Positions 25,056-35,200 of a DNA stretch of 64,000 nt are shown here, in pieces. Both the position numbers and the translations under genes were made by a program. Within the stretch, counting starts at the first letter, position 1. The number at the start of each line of letters is the position of its first letter. The notes under the pieces were generated by a model. It ran no database searches and had not been told where the DNA came from. It saw nothing but the letters and a program-made list of their open reading frames with translations. Source of the DNA: an uncultured Clostridia bacterium (GTDB lineage: Bacteria; Bacillota; Clostridia; Christensenellales; Borkfalkiaceae); contig CAKQQS010000009.1 in NCBI GenBank assembly GCA_934271255.1, positions 21,251-85,250 on the forward strand, given 5' to 3'.

Positions 25056-27746
25056 ATGAAAAAGGTAAAAAGCATAGTTTTCAGCGTACTTGCGTTGACA
25101 ATCGCGGCGTTTATGATTTTTTCTACGGCTTGCTCGCAGAACTCGGGCAATTCTGACGTTGCGGTTAAGTTGACCGCAGACAAAGCAACGCTCGATTCGA
25201 CGAACGCAAACGACGTAGCGACGCTTAACGTTTCTGTTACCGGAGCGAGCGATACGACGTATACGATTACGACGTCGGACGACAACGTTCTCGAAGTTTT
25301 CGACGGAAACAAGATAAGAGCGAAGAAACAAGTTGCCGCAGATACGATCGTTATCGTAACGGCAACGGCTAACGCTAACAAAAAGAAAAGCGCGTCGATA
25401 GCGATAACCGTTACGGCTACTCAAATCAAGGTATCCGTATCGATAGACAAAAACGTACTCGACTCGACGAGCGGCAAAAACGACACGGCTACTTTTACCG
25501 TTACCGTTACGGGCGCAAGCGACACGACGTATACGATTACGACGTCGGACGACAGCGTACTTGCGGTGGACGGCAACAAGATTACCGTTAAAAAAGAAAT
25601 TGCAATCGACAAGTTCGTAAACGTAACGGCAACCGCAAACGCGGACAAAACGAAGAGCCAAAGCGTAACGATTAAAGTTAAGGCTCCCATTATCGAAGGA
25701 CAAGTAGGCGATTTGACTTCCGAAAAGATTCAGGCGCTCGGCAACGAAAACATTACCGTAAGCGGTATCGTTACCGACCACTACGAAGACTTGAACGCAA
25801 GTTACAACAGCGGAAAGAAAGTCAGCGAGTTCAAGGTAGAAATGTCGGGAGATAAATGGAACAGTTCCTGGAACAGACAAGGCAGTTCCATTCACACGGT
25901 AAACCATTACCGTCGCGGCGAAGCGGAAGTTAAGTATACCGACATAGACGGCAAGATTAAAAACGGACACGCTTTACAAGAAGCGTACGTCGACAAAAAC
26001 AACCAAATCGCTTTGAGATCGATTAAAGATTACAGAAGTATCGTATATGCGTGGGAAGCGCAACATTACTGGAACCATTTGGGACAACTCGACGTCAACA
26101 AGTTTGAATACGATCCCGCGGCAGACAACTACGAATACAAAATCAACTTACAGTCGGAAGACGACGTGTTCTTAATGGCTTATTTCGCTCAATCGCTCAC
26201 GCCGTTGCTTAATCCCAACAACGAATATTTCGTTAAGTTCCGGTTGATTTTAAACGAAAACGGCGAAATCGCGGGCGCATACGGAAGAACGTCTACCGTT
26301 TACGACGGCGGCGAAACGGACGATCCGAAAAACGCGTCTTATCTCGAATACACGGAAGTAGAACTTACTTTCTCTAACGTAGGAACGACGGTTGCGACGG
26401 ATCCCGCGCCTTATACGGTAGACGAAGACGACGCAGCGAACATCGCGGTTTTGCAAAGCGCTTTGGACAACATGGCAGCCGCTACGTCTTATCAATTCAA
26501 GGCGGTTGACAACAGCACGAAAGCGCCCAGCACGGATACGAGCGAATACTCTTACGAAAGCCTGAACGGTTCGGGTTCTTTAAAGACCCCGACGGGTACG
26601 ATGCTTCCATTAGGCGACTACACCAGTGCGACGGGTCCGGTAGGCGTTCAGGGTTGGGTAACTCCCGAAGTAATTTTACTTGCGAAAACGGGCAAATACT
26701 CGGCAAGTATGGACGATAAACTTTACCACACCGAATATTCGGGTTATAAACAAATGACGAACGAATATTACGAGTATTTCGAATATGCTACGGCAAAGAC
26801 GGACAACGTCGTTACAGACTCTTTCTTCCAAGGGAAGAGAAGAACGTACGGCAACATTGCCGATACGCTTCCCAACTTCGATTTCTCGGCGGATATGTTC
26901 ACCTGCACCAACGCAAACAAGAAAACGGGTTTGTATACTTACGAACTTTTGAACACCGTAATAACGAGAGAAATCGCGTCGGCAGGTTCGCCTGTTGAAG
27001 GCAATTACGGTTACGACAGCCCCGAAGCGGTCGTTACGATAGTAGTAGACGCAAACAACAACGTCGTTAAATCTTTCTCGTTCCCGTACAATATGAACGA
27101 CAACTATTACGGCACTTACGACGTTACTTACAGCAACGTAGGTTCGGGCGCGCTTCCTTACAGCAATTTGTTCGATAACTACGTAGCGAGAGTTTGGAGA
27201 GAAAGTTGGAACTTGTTTGAAACCAAATATTACTATCCCGACCACAGCTCTTACTATTTCGATAAAGACGGCAACAAAGTTTGGTACTCGGGCGTAGAAA
27301 ATGCGGAAGTCGCTATGAAAGCGGTATACGGCGAAGACGGATACGCAAAATTACCTCAACCGGGAGTTTTGATGAAAGTATTCGGCGACCTTATTTACGG
27401 ACCTTTCTTCGACTGGAAAGAAACCGGTACGGACGCAAGCGGCAACACGATTTACGTTGACTATTTCTCGATTAACACGGAATCTTCCGTATACGACGAA
27501 AACAGTCAGATTGACGAGGCGACGTACAACTCGCTTATCGAACAACTCAAAACGGAACTTGCAAAGACCGAAAACGGCGGATATATGTTCGACTCGGCAA
27601 ACAGCCGTACGGACGGCGGTACGACGGGCAGACAAGACCGTTACGTAACCTTGTATAACGACAAGATTCAAATCGTTATCTGGAACAACTTTACCAGAAA
27701 CTTCTCGATATATTTCTATCCCGCAGGAACTTGGACTTTAAAATAA
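25056..27746 (+). CDS. Surface lipoprotein with two duplicated Ig-like (Big_2-like) domains
   Basis: A protein of 896 residues. Lipobox STAC with Cys26. Residues about 35-120 and 125-210 are two closely similar Ig-like units, both with GASDTTYTITTSDD. The remainder, rich in Tyr, Asn and Asp, resembles the unassigned C-terminal part of the preceding lipoprotein in its style (ENMKALNSYKVD there, LDNMAAATSYQFKAVD here). This suggests that the two share a domain with a helix followed by strands. No catalytic motif is visible. A good AAAGGAG site precedes the ATG. Confidence 0.65.
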   Translation: MKKVKSIVFSVLALTIAAFMIFSTACSQNSGNSDVAVKLTADKATLDSTNANDVATLNVSVTGASDTTYTITTSDDNVLEVFDGNKIRAKKQVAADTIVIVTATANANKKKSASIAITVTATQIKVSVSIDKNVLDSTSGKNDTATFTVTVTGASDTTYTITTSDDSVLAVDGNKITVKKEIAIDKFVNVTATANADKTKSQSVTIKVKAPIIEGQVGDLTSEKIQALGNENITVSGIVTDHYEDLNASYNSGKKVSEFKVEMSGDKWNSSWNRQGSSIHTVNHYRRGEAEVKYTDIDGKIKNGHALQEAYVDKNNQIALRSIKDYRSIVYAWEAQHYWNHLGQLDVNKFEYDPAADNYEYKINLQSEDDVFLMAYFAQSLTPLLNPNNEYFVKFRLILNENGEIAGAYGRTSTVYDGGETDDPKNASYLEYTEVELTFSNVGTTVATDPAPYTVDEDDAANIAVLQSALDNMAAATSYQFKAVDNSTKAPSTDTSEYSYESLNGSGSLKTPTGTMLPLGDYTSATGPVGVQGWVTPEVILLAKTGKYSASMDDKLYHTEYSGYKQMTNEYYEYFEYATAKTDNVVTDSFFQGKRRTYGNIADTLPNFDFSADMFTCTNANKKTGLYTYELLNTVITREIASAGSPVEGNYGYDSPEAVVTIVVDANNNVVKSFSFPYNMNDNYYGTYDVTYSNVGSGALPYSNLFDNYVARVWRESWNLFETKYYYPDHSSYYFDKDGNKVWYSGVENAEVAMKAVYGEDGYAKLPQPGVLMKVFGDLIYGPFFDWKETGTDASGNTIYVDYFSINTESSVYDENSQIDEATYNSLIEQLKTELAKTENGGYMFDSANSRTDGGTTGRQDRYVTLYNDKIQIVIWNNFTRNFSIYFYPAGTWTLK
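25254..25554 (+). repeat. In-frame duplication, 270-bp period
   Basis: Thirty-one bases at 25254-25284 recur without change at 25524-25554, and the surrounding Ig-like units match over about 80 residues. The 270-bp period equals 90 codons. It marks a recent domain duplication. Confidence 0.8.
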
Positions 27747-27785
27747 GATAGAACGTATAAACCCACAATAAAGGGAGAATAGATT

Positions 27786-30700
27786 ATGAAAAACTTTATA
27801 AAAGGTTTATTGATGCTATTCGTAACTTGCGCAGTGATTTTAGCGGGTTGTGAATTCGGCGGCGGGGGCAGCCCGTCGCCGAACGATCCCGTTTACGATT
27901 TGGTTTTATCTAAAACGGAAATCGAAGTAACGGAATCTTCCGCGCTTACTTACGACTACAAATCGTTGTTTACCGCAACGAAAAACGGCGTCAAATGCGA
28001 AATTACCGACGACATGATCGCTTCTACCGTCAAAGACGAAGCGGGCGAATATATGTACGTGGTAGTATTCAACAACTTAACGAAAACTTTAAAGGTAATC
28101 GTTACCGCAGAACAAGGTTCGGAAGATCCCGTTTACGATTTGGTTTTGTCTACGGACGAAATCAGCGTAGGAGAATCGTCCGCGCTTACTTACGACTACA
28201 ACTCGTTGTTTACGGCAACTAAAAACGGCGTTAAGTGCGACATTACCGAAGATATGGTTTTCTCTACCGTAAAGGGGGAGTTGGGGGAATATACTTATGA
28301 AGTCGTTTTCCACGAAATAACCAAAACGTTAAAAGTAAAAATCGTACCCGATCACGTTATCGAAGCGGTACCCGCTTACAGCGTATACGAACTTACTCTT
28401 AACGAACTTGCCGAACTCGATTATACGACTTTATTCTCGTTATACGTAGACGGCGCGCCCGTTAAAGTAACGAACGAAATGTTAACCATTCCCGACGTTA
28501 CGGGAGCGGTTGTCGGCAGCGAGTACGAAGTTACGCTTAACTACTCTTTGGGCAAAGTAACCGCCGAAAAGACGGCGAAAATCAAGATCGTAGAACAAAG
28601 CGGAATCGTCGTAACGGCTAAAAACATAGTAACGTATCCCAACGGCGGGAACATAGACTTAACCGCGCTTTTTGAAATTACGGACGGCGGAAAAGAAGTC
28701 GAAGTTACCCCCGATATGATAACGGGCAACATAAACTACTCGCAAGCGGGTATGAACGTCATCACGCTTAAATACAGGGGGCAAACTTATACCGCGCAAG
28801 TAGAAGTTACTATCGGCGCGATTATCAACTATGCAAAAAGCGACGTCGTCGTCATAAGAAAAGGTACGGACAAAGCGACCTATTCGTTCGGTGGCGATTT
28901 CGTCGTGATTATAAACGGCGTAAGATTTACGGGTTACGACGAGAGTTACTTTGAAGGGCTTACCGAATTGAACTTTAACGAAGTCGGCGACTACGAAGTA
29001 ACTTTGAAAATACCTTACAACTCTAAACCTTTACCGCTTGGCGGCACGCCGAACTTTGATTATACGACAAAAACTATAACGTATAAAGTCGTTGCGAACG
29101 ACTACGAAATGTCCGTCGAACGCGAACTCGTAACCTTGAATAAAGGTACGGACTCGTACGACGTAACGAGCAACGTCAATCTGAAAGTAAACGGCTGGAT
29201 ACAAAAACTTACCTTAAATAAAGAAGCGGTAGGTCCTTCGGCAACGTATTACGAAATAGTAAACGGCGTAGACTTTGACTTTAAAGGCAACCAGAGAGTC
29301 GTTCTCGACGTATACGTTTACGGCGTCGACGAAGATCCCGTAAGAATATCCTACGACCTGATTATCAAATCGAACGTTCAGATAGTCGCTCGGGACACCG
29401 TAATTTTCTCGGGCGGTAACGTCTATCCGTTAGACTTGTTCACGCTTACGGTAGACGGCAAAGAAGTCGCTCCGACGTTCGATATGCTTTCGGGCAGAAT
29501 AGACGTCTTTACGGCGGGTAAATATAGCGTTACGCTGACTTACGAAGGGTTGTCCGAAACAGCCGAAGTACTCGTAATCGAAAGCGATATAGTAGGCGCC
29601 TACAAGACCGCGTTGTACACGATAGGCAAAGACGCGGACGAAGACGAAGAAGGGTATATCATCGAAGGGACCAAACCCGCGCCCATAGGCGATATGATAA
29701 TAAACGCCGACGGAACGATGACTATAAACGAAAAGCCCGCTTATATGTTAAAGGGTATAGACGCCAACACGTTGCTTATAAAATATTTAGGCAACGAATA
29801 CAAACTGTACTATATGGACGGCATTGTCGCGTTGGATCCCGACAACTCCATTAAACTTGCGTTTAACAACGCTAAAAGACCGTTGCTTTACGTCAAAGAC
29901 GACCTTTGGGCGATAGAAGACAGTTTTACGGTAAACTCCACGAGTACGTACGTTTTGAACAACACGATAACGGCGTATTCAATCGACTTGTTCAAACTCA
30001 AATCCAAAACGGACGACAGATCGTTGTGGTACGGGTTAAAAGTAAGACTTACCGAAAAAACGTCAACGGACACCGTTTATGATGTGGAATGGGGCGAAGC
30101 GACGCTTTGCGACGGATTCCAAAAAATTAAGGGCGAAGAAGCGTCTTTAACGTTTAACGACGCGGAATATACCTTTATTATGACGACGAGATACGTTGCT
30201 AAAACGTATAAGCCGACGGATGACAAGATATTTGCAAACATGACGTTTAACGGTACTGTCGACGGAAAAACCGCAACTCTTTCGTTCGGTTCGTACGAAA
30301 ACTTTACGTTGAGAGTAGACGGCAAAACCGTGCTTGAAATGGGCGCTTACGAACTCGGCAACTTAAAGTACGGCGGTATCGACCATACGGCGAAAACGGT
30401 AACGGTATATCAGGTTAAACAAAAGAACGCCTACGACGTTTCGGTTTTGTCTTATAAGTTTATACTTAACGTCAACACGAAAACTTTCACGACCGTGGAA
30501 AAAGACGGCGCGATGGGACAATACGAAACGGACGGCAAATACGTTTTCCTTGACGGTTACGGCAAAGGTATAGTAAACTACGACACCGATTTGTACGTAA
30601 GAACGCCTATCACGTATCAAAAGAACAACAACGAAATTACGATAAAATACGTAGATACGACGCCGTCGTTTAAATACGGCGAGTCCGCAACGTTCTATAT

Positions 30701-32138
30701 CGACGACTTTATGAACGTTTTGACGGTAAAATCGTTTACGGGCGAAGACCTTACGGGCGTAACTTTCATCAACAACGAAATCGTCCGCGGCGCAATCGTC
30801 AAGATGAACCGTTTCAAGTTTTATCAGGGCGCGGATAGCGAAAGGAGAGCGGAACTGCTCAACGCTACCGATATTATCACCAAAGACGGAACTCTTACTT
30901 ACGACCAAAAAGAACAATGGCGTAAAGACAAGATTATCAATTTCAGCAAAATTAAGTTCGGTACGGCGGGATTCTATCAATTCTCAATCGACTTAACGGT
31001 AGACGGAGAAAAGATAACGTCTTATTACGCTATTCAGATAATCTCGTTGTCCCATCAGGGCGACAAGTTCGCAAAAGACTACGGTAACGGGGTGCTTAAC
31101 GGATACTCGTTCAGTTTGAACGAATACGGCGTAGCGACTCTCGTTGCGGCGGGCGAAACGTTTACGGGATATTATAACGTCGTTAGCGAAAACAAATTCG
31201 TCGCGAAAATGTACGATAAAAACAATCGTTACGAATGTATCGAAGGCGTCGTCGCGCAAGACGGTATAATAAAAGCGCAAGCGACGGGCGCGATAAGATT
31301 CAGCGACTACTACACGACGGGTAGCGTTAAGACTATCGGTTGCAAAGAAGAAATAAGCCAAATCGTTTTGAGAAAGATAACGGTAAACGACGCGGATTAT
31401 TACGTTTACGCAACGTCACTCACAGATTTGGGCGAATTCGTAACGGTAGAACTCGTTTCGGGCGAATCGATTGACAAAAACGGCGCGATCGTTAAAATCA
31501 CGAAAAGCGACGCTGTCGTTTACGCTAAACTTGCCGCATGGGGCGACGTTAAAACGGGAATAGTTTTCGCCGACTCCGTAATGGGCGAATATACCTACGC
31601 CGACGGAACGGACAAGTTGATTCTTGACGGATTCGGCAACGCGACTTTACGCGATATGTCGGGAACGTACACCGTAGACGGTAACAAGGTAACGTTCGCA
31701 ACGACGGACAAAGCGTACTCGATTACTCTCGATAAAACGAGCATGACGTTCACGGTAATTCAACTGACTATCGACAACGGACTGGTTGAAGGGCGTACGT
31801 TTACGCTGAAACACATAATCACGGCGGAAGAAAACGGCGAACAAACGGGAGCGTATAGCGCGACCACGACGATTTGCTTTAAAGCGAACGGCAAAGTATC
31901 GATTACTTCGAGTTCCGAAGAATACGTGGAAGACTACGGCTCGTATAATTCCGTTCTTTCGGGCGAGGGTACTTTCTCGGTAAATATGTTTGAAATTACG
32001 ATAAACATCAACGGATATACGATAGTTTTGAGAGCAAACGGCTTGAATTCGCCTAGTATGTTGACGGTAATTTCTACGACCGCGCCCGCCGATTCGGTAG
32101 GATATTTCGGCGCAAACGACAAATTCGGAATCGAATAA
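27786..32138 (+). CDS. Giant surface lipoprotein with tandem Ig-like domains
   Basis: A protein of 1450 residues. Lipobox LAGC with Cys22, then a Gly/Ser/Pro linker. Residues about 35-113 and 114-193 are two nearly identical 80-residue units (DPVYDLVLS, ESSALTYDY, SLFTATKNGVKC). Several more Ig-like units follow, recognisable by PNGGNIDLTALFEITDGGK and SGGNVYPLDLFTLTVDGKE. From about residue 610 short repeats like GAYKTALYTIGKD and GEYTYADGTDKLILDGFGN recur; the latter type (TLNGNG or LDGFGN followed by TYTVDG) is shared with the next lipoprotein. The role is probably adhesion or ligand binding, inferred from architecture. Confidence 0.65.
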   Translation: MKNFIKGLLMLFVTCAVILAGCEFGGGGSPSPNDPVYDLVLSKTEIEVTESSALTYDYKSLFTATKNGVKCEITDDMIASTVKDEAGEYMYVVVFNNLTKTLKVIVTAEQGSEDPVYDLVLSTDEISVGESSALTYDYNSLFTATKNGVKCDITEDMVFSTVKGELGEYTYEVVFHEITKTLKVKIVPDHVIEAVPAYSVYELTLNELAELDYTTLFSLYVDGAPVKVTNEMLTIPDVTGAVVGSEYEVTLNYSLGKVTAEKTAKIKIVEQSGIVVTAKNIVTYPNGGNIDLTALFEITDGGKEVEVTPDMITGNINYSQAGMNVITLKYRGQTYTAQVEVTIGAIINYAKSDVVVIRKGTDKATYSFGGDFVVIINGVRFTGYDESYFEGLTELNFNEVGDYEVTLKIPYNSKPLPLGGTPNFDYTTKTITYKVVANDYEMSVERELVTLNKGTDSYDVTSNVNLKVNGWIQKLTLNKEAVGPSATYYEIVNGVDFDFKGNQRVVLDVYVYGVDEDPVRISYDLIIKSNVQIVARDTVIFSGGNVYPLDLFTLTVDGKEVAPTFDMLSGRIDVFTAGKYSVTLTYEGLSETAEVLVIESDIVGAYKTALYTIGKDADEDEEGYIIEGTKPAPIGDMIINADGTMTINEKPAYMLKGIDANTLLIKYLGNEYKLYYMDGIVALDPDNSIKLAFNNAKRPLLYVKDDLWAIEDSFTVNSTSTYVLNNTITAYSIDLFKLKSKTDDRSLWYGLKVRLTEKTSTDTVYDVEWGEATLCDGFQKIKGEEASLTFNDAEYTFIMTTRYVAKTYKPTDDKIFANMTFNGTVDGKTATLSFGSYENFTLRVDGKTVLEMGAYELGNLKYGGIDHTAKTVTVYQVKQKNAYDVSVLSYKFILNVNTKTFTTVEKDGAMGQYETDGKYVFLDGYGKGIVNYDTDLYVRTPITYQKNNNEITIKYVDTTPSFKYGESATFYIDDFMNVLTVKSFTGEDLTGVTFINNEIVRGAIVKMNRFKFYQGADSERRAELLNATDIITKDGTLTYDQKEQWRKDKIINFSKIKFGTAGFYQFSIDLTVDGEKITSYYAIQIISLSHQGDKFAKDYGNGVLNGYSFSLNEYGVATLVAAGETFTGYYNVVSENKFVAKMYDKNNRYECIEGVVAQDGIIKAQATGAIRFSDYYTTGSVKTIGCKEEISQIVLRKITVNDADYYVYATSLTDLGEFVTVELVSGESIDKNGAIVKITKSDAVVYAKLAAWGDVKTGIVFADSVMGEYTYADGTDKLILDGFGNATLRDMSGTYTVDGNKVTFATTDKAYSITLDKTSMTFTVIQLTIDNGLVEGRTFTLKHIITAEENGEQTGAYSATTTICFKANGKVSITSSSEEYVEDYGSYNSVLSGEGTFSVNMFEITININGYTIVLRANGLNSPSMLTVISTTAPADSVGYFGANDKFGIE
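27885..28364 (+). repeat. Two tandem 240-bp in-frame repeats
   Basis: Unit one at 27885-28124 and unit two at 28125-28364 begin alike (GATCCCGTTTACGATTTGG) and encode near-identical 80-residue domains. Synonymous differences are frequent, so the duplication is not brand new. Confidence 0.8.
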
Positions 32139-32139
32139 G

Positions 32140-32168
32140 TTGTAAAACGTAAAAAAATGTGATAAAAT
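32140..32168 (+). promoter_or_regulatory. Possible promoter before the last giant lipoprotein
   Basis: TTGTAA at 32140-32145, a 17-base spacer and TAAAAT at 32163-32168. It is a moderate match in an AT-rich gap, so it may be fortuitous. Confidence 0.3.
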
Positions 32169-32193
32169 AAAATATTATAAAAAATTATAAAGT

Positions 32194-32219
32194 CGTTCCC
32201 CGAACGAGTTCGGGGAACG
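32194..32219. repeat. Perfect 12-bp inverted repeat without a T-run
   Basis: CGTTCCCCGAAC at 32194-32205 pairs with GTTCGGGGAACG at 32208-32219 with only two bases between them. The bases that follow (GCAAACAC) are not a U-tract. It may be an RNA stabiliser, a weak terminator or an operator. It resembles the hairpin after oppA in strength and position. Confidence 0.5.
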
Positions 32220-32289
32220 GCAAACACGACTAAAAATATTTTTCGGCATAGTCCGGTGAATAGAATAAGAAAAAGGAGAAAACAAAGAG

Positions 32290-35200
32290 ATGAAAAAATG
32301 CAAATTACTTCTCATACTCGCGGCTGTCGCGACGGCAATGTTTGCGTTTTCCTGTACTGCGCTCGTAACGCATAATTACAGCGAATGGGAAATCACGAAA
32401 ACGCCGACGTATACGGAAACGGGATGGGCGAAGAGAACTTGCACGGACGCAGACTGCGATTACGTAGACGAAACTGCTATACCCGCGTTGTCCGATCAGG
32501 ATATTTGGAAACTTACTCAAATAGACGGCAACGACGAACAACACGTTTACAAATCGTCCTACGGCACCGTACAGGTAGAGCATGCTTACACGAAATGGAC
32601 AATCACCACGAATCCTACTGCAAGCGACGTAGGCTCGGCAACGAGAAAGTGCACCGGCGACAATAACTTGGGATGCGGACACGTCCAGACAATTACGCTT
32701 CCCGTACTCGGGGACGAAACGTTCTGGAATCACGTTCATACCGACGCGTCGTACACAGCGGCGGGCAGCGACGTGTACACAGCAAAGGCGTTTGACGGAA
32801 TAGTCGTCACCACCGAAGTCGAAAGACTCGTCGCTCCGTACGAAAACAAAACTTACGTAGCGGTAGAACTCGACTACGGCGATGCGGAAGACCTTTTGGC
32901 GACCAACAAGCATTACGCTTGGACGTGGACAACGGCTAGATTATCCGTTAACGACAAGGGCGAAGGCGTTGCTTTCGGACAACCGTTCCGCGGCAAAAAC
33001 GTTATAACCATAATAGACGCGGCTACGGGCGAACTCAATATTAACATGGTAGATCCTACTACGTACGATCCTGCCGTACACGAAGGCGTACCCGTTTATA
33101 AAGACGGCGACAACGAATACGTATTCGTCGGCGCGGGCAGAAACGTCAAAGCGTACGTAGATTTCGTTACGGGTATTTTCATAATGCCCAACAAGTACAA
33201 CGGTTCCTTTATGGACGTTTATATAGCGACTCCGTTCGACAACTTTAACGACGCAAATGCGTTCAAATCGTCCGCATGGGAAGGGTGCGTAGCAATTTCC
33301 TACACTCGCGGCGAAGACGTAACCAACGCGTTCGTAATCGACGGCAAAGTATACTTCGGCGTATCGTTCGTAGACATTAACGGCAACGCGGTTGCCGCAG
33401 ACGACTGTTCGGGGAACGCAACGCTTTACGTTTTAGGCGCTGACGGCAACGTTATCGGACATTACGTTCACGACGGCGAAAGACTTGTCGTAACGGACGG
33501 ATTAGAAGGCGTTTACACGGGCGAAGGCGAACTTGCTTCTCTTACCCTTAACGGTAACGGCGTAGCGAACGAAACGGGCAAATATACCGTAATCGAAAAC
33601 AATCTTCTTGCGGTATACGTAAACGGTTGTTACTACGAAGTAACTATTAACGAAAACAAAACGATGACGGTCGATAAACCTATGGTTACCGTAACTTTCG
33701 TAAGCACGGAAGGCACGGCTCCCGCGGCGATTTCCGTCAACAAAAACATAGCGGTCGGCGAACTTCCCGTTATGACGAGCGCGGCTCGTAAGTTCAACGG
33801 TTGGTGCTACGACGAAGCGTGCTTACAAAAAGTAACGGGCGACTTCATACCCACGCAAGACGTAACTCTTTACGCGTACTGGGTAGACGCTATAACCATT
33901 CATATTTTCGACGACGTAAAAGGCAACGAAGACCTCGAAGTAAAAATAGAAGCGGACAAAACGGTAGGCGACTTGCTTGCCGCTAACAGAGACACTTCCG
34001 TCGACTATGCGAAATGCAAGATTTTCGCCGGTTGGTTCCTTGACGCAGACTTTAACGAAGCGTTGAGCGAAGAAGCGTGCTTAACCGTTGAAAACGACGG
34101 CATCGGCATTTACGCTAAATGGGAAGATATCCCCGCGGCGTACGGCAAGTTCTACGGCGGCGACGTCGGTTATTCGAATAGCGGCAGCAGAACTTATTCC
34201 GATGCGTTATCGATTGATAAAAACGGTAAGGCAAAAGAAACGGACTCTTTCGTAACCATTCAGAATTACGACGCGGAAACGGGTTTCTTCGATTACTATG
34301 CTAATGCGACGACTAAATACGTCGGCTCGTTCGACGCTAAATACGGCGTAATGGCGTATTTCAGAAGCAGCGGTTATTTCTTTATTTACGTAAGAACGGA
34401 GAATGCGGTAACGCTTACCAGATCCGGTTACTGGTCGGTAAAAGACGCAGTTCTTCAATGCGTTACCGTACAAAACGGCGACAACGAACTCAACGTATTG
34501 TATTACGCTCAAAAAGTATACGCGGGCGTTACGTTCGTTCTTAACGATACGACGGTAACGGACGTTAAAACGCTCAACGGCGGTAAAGTCGCAGGTATTT
34601 TAAAGGTACTTGACGATCAAGGTAAAGTTATTCTTACTCTCGGCAGCAAAACGGATAAGACCACGTTACAACCGCTTGACGGCTACGAAGGAACGTATTC
34701 GGACGGCAACGTCGTTCTTAACGGTATGGGCGACGTCACCTACGGCGACAAGACGGGTACTTACACGTTGGTAGATAAAGACGCTAAAACGTTCGACGTA
34801 TACCTTAACGACGGTAAAGAATATTACTCGATGGTTCTCGGCGAAACGACGGCAACGTTAACGAAAGTTATGGTAACGATAACCTTTAACGTAGACGGCG
34901 GAGTCACTATCGACAACTTAATTACTAACAAAAATATCGCGATTGCGATTGCCGACGCAGAAAAAGACGGACACGTATTCCGCGGTTGGTATTCCGACGC
35001 TGCGTTTGAAAACAGCATCGACGCTAAAAATTACATTCCTACGGCGGACGCAACCATTTACGCTAAGTTCCTTGAACAAGTAACGGTAACCGTACACGCA
35101 AACAACGATACGGAAGATTACGTCAAGGTTTACGGCAAAGGCGAAACGTTCGACGTTGCAAACCCGACGAAAGAAAACGCTAAGTTCGAAGGTTGGTACA

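Noticed and set aside
32163..32193. Further -10-like boxes in the AT-rich gap before the last giant lipoprotein
   Set aside because: Several TATTAT-like words occur by composition alone and none has a -35 partner at a good distance.
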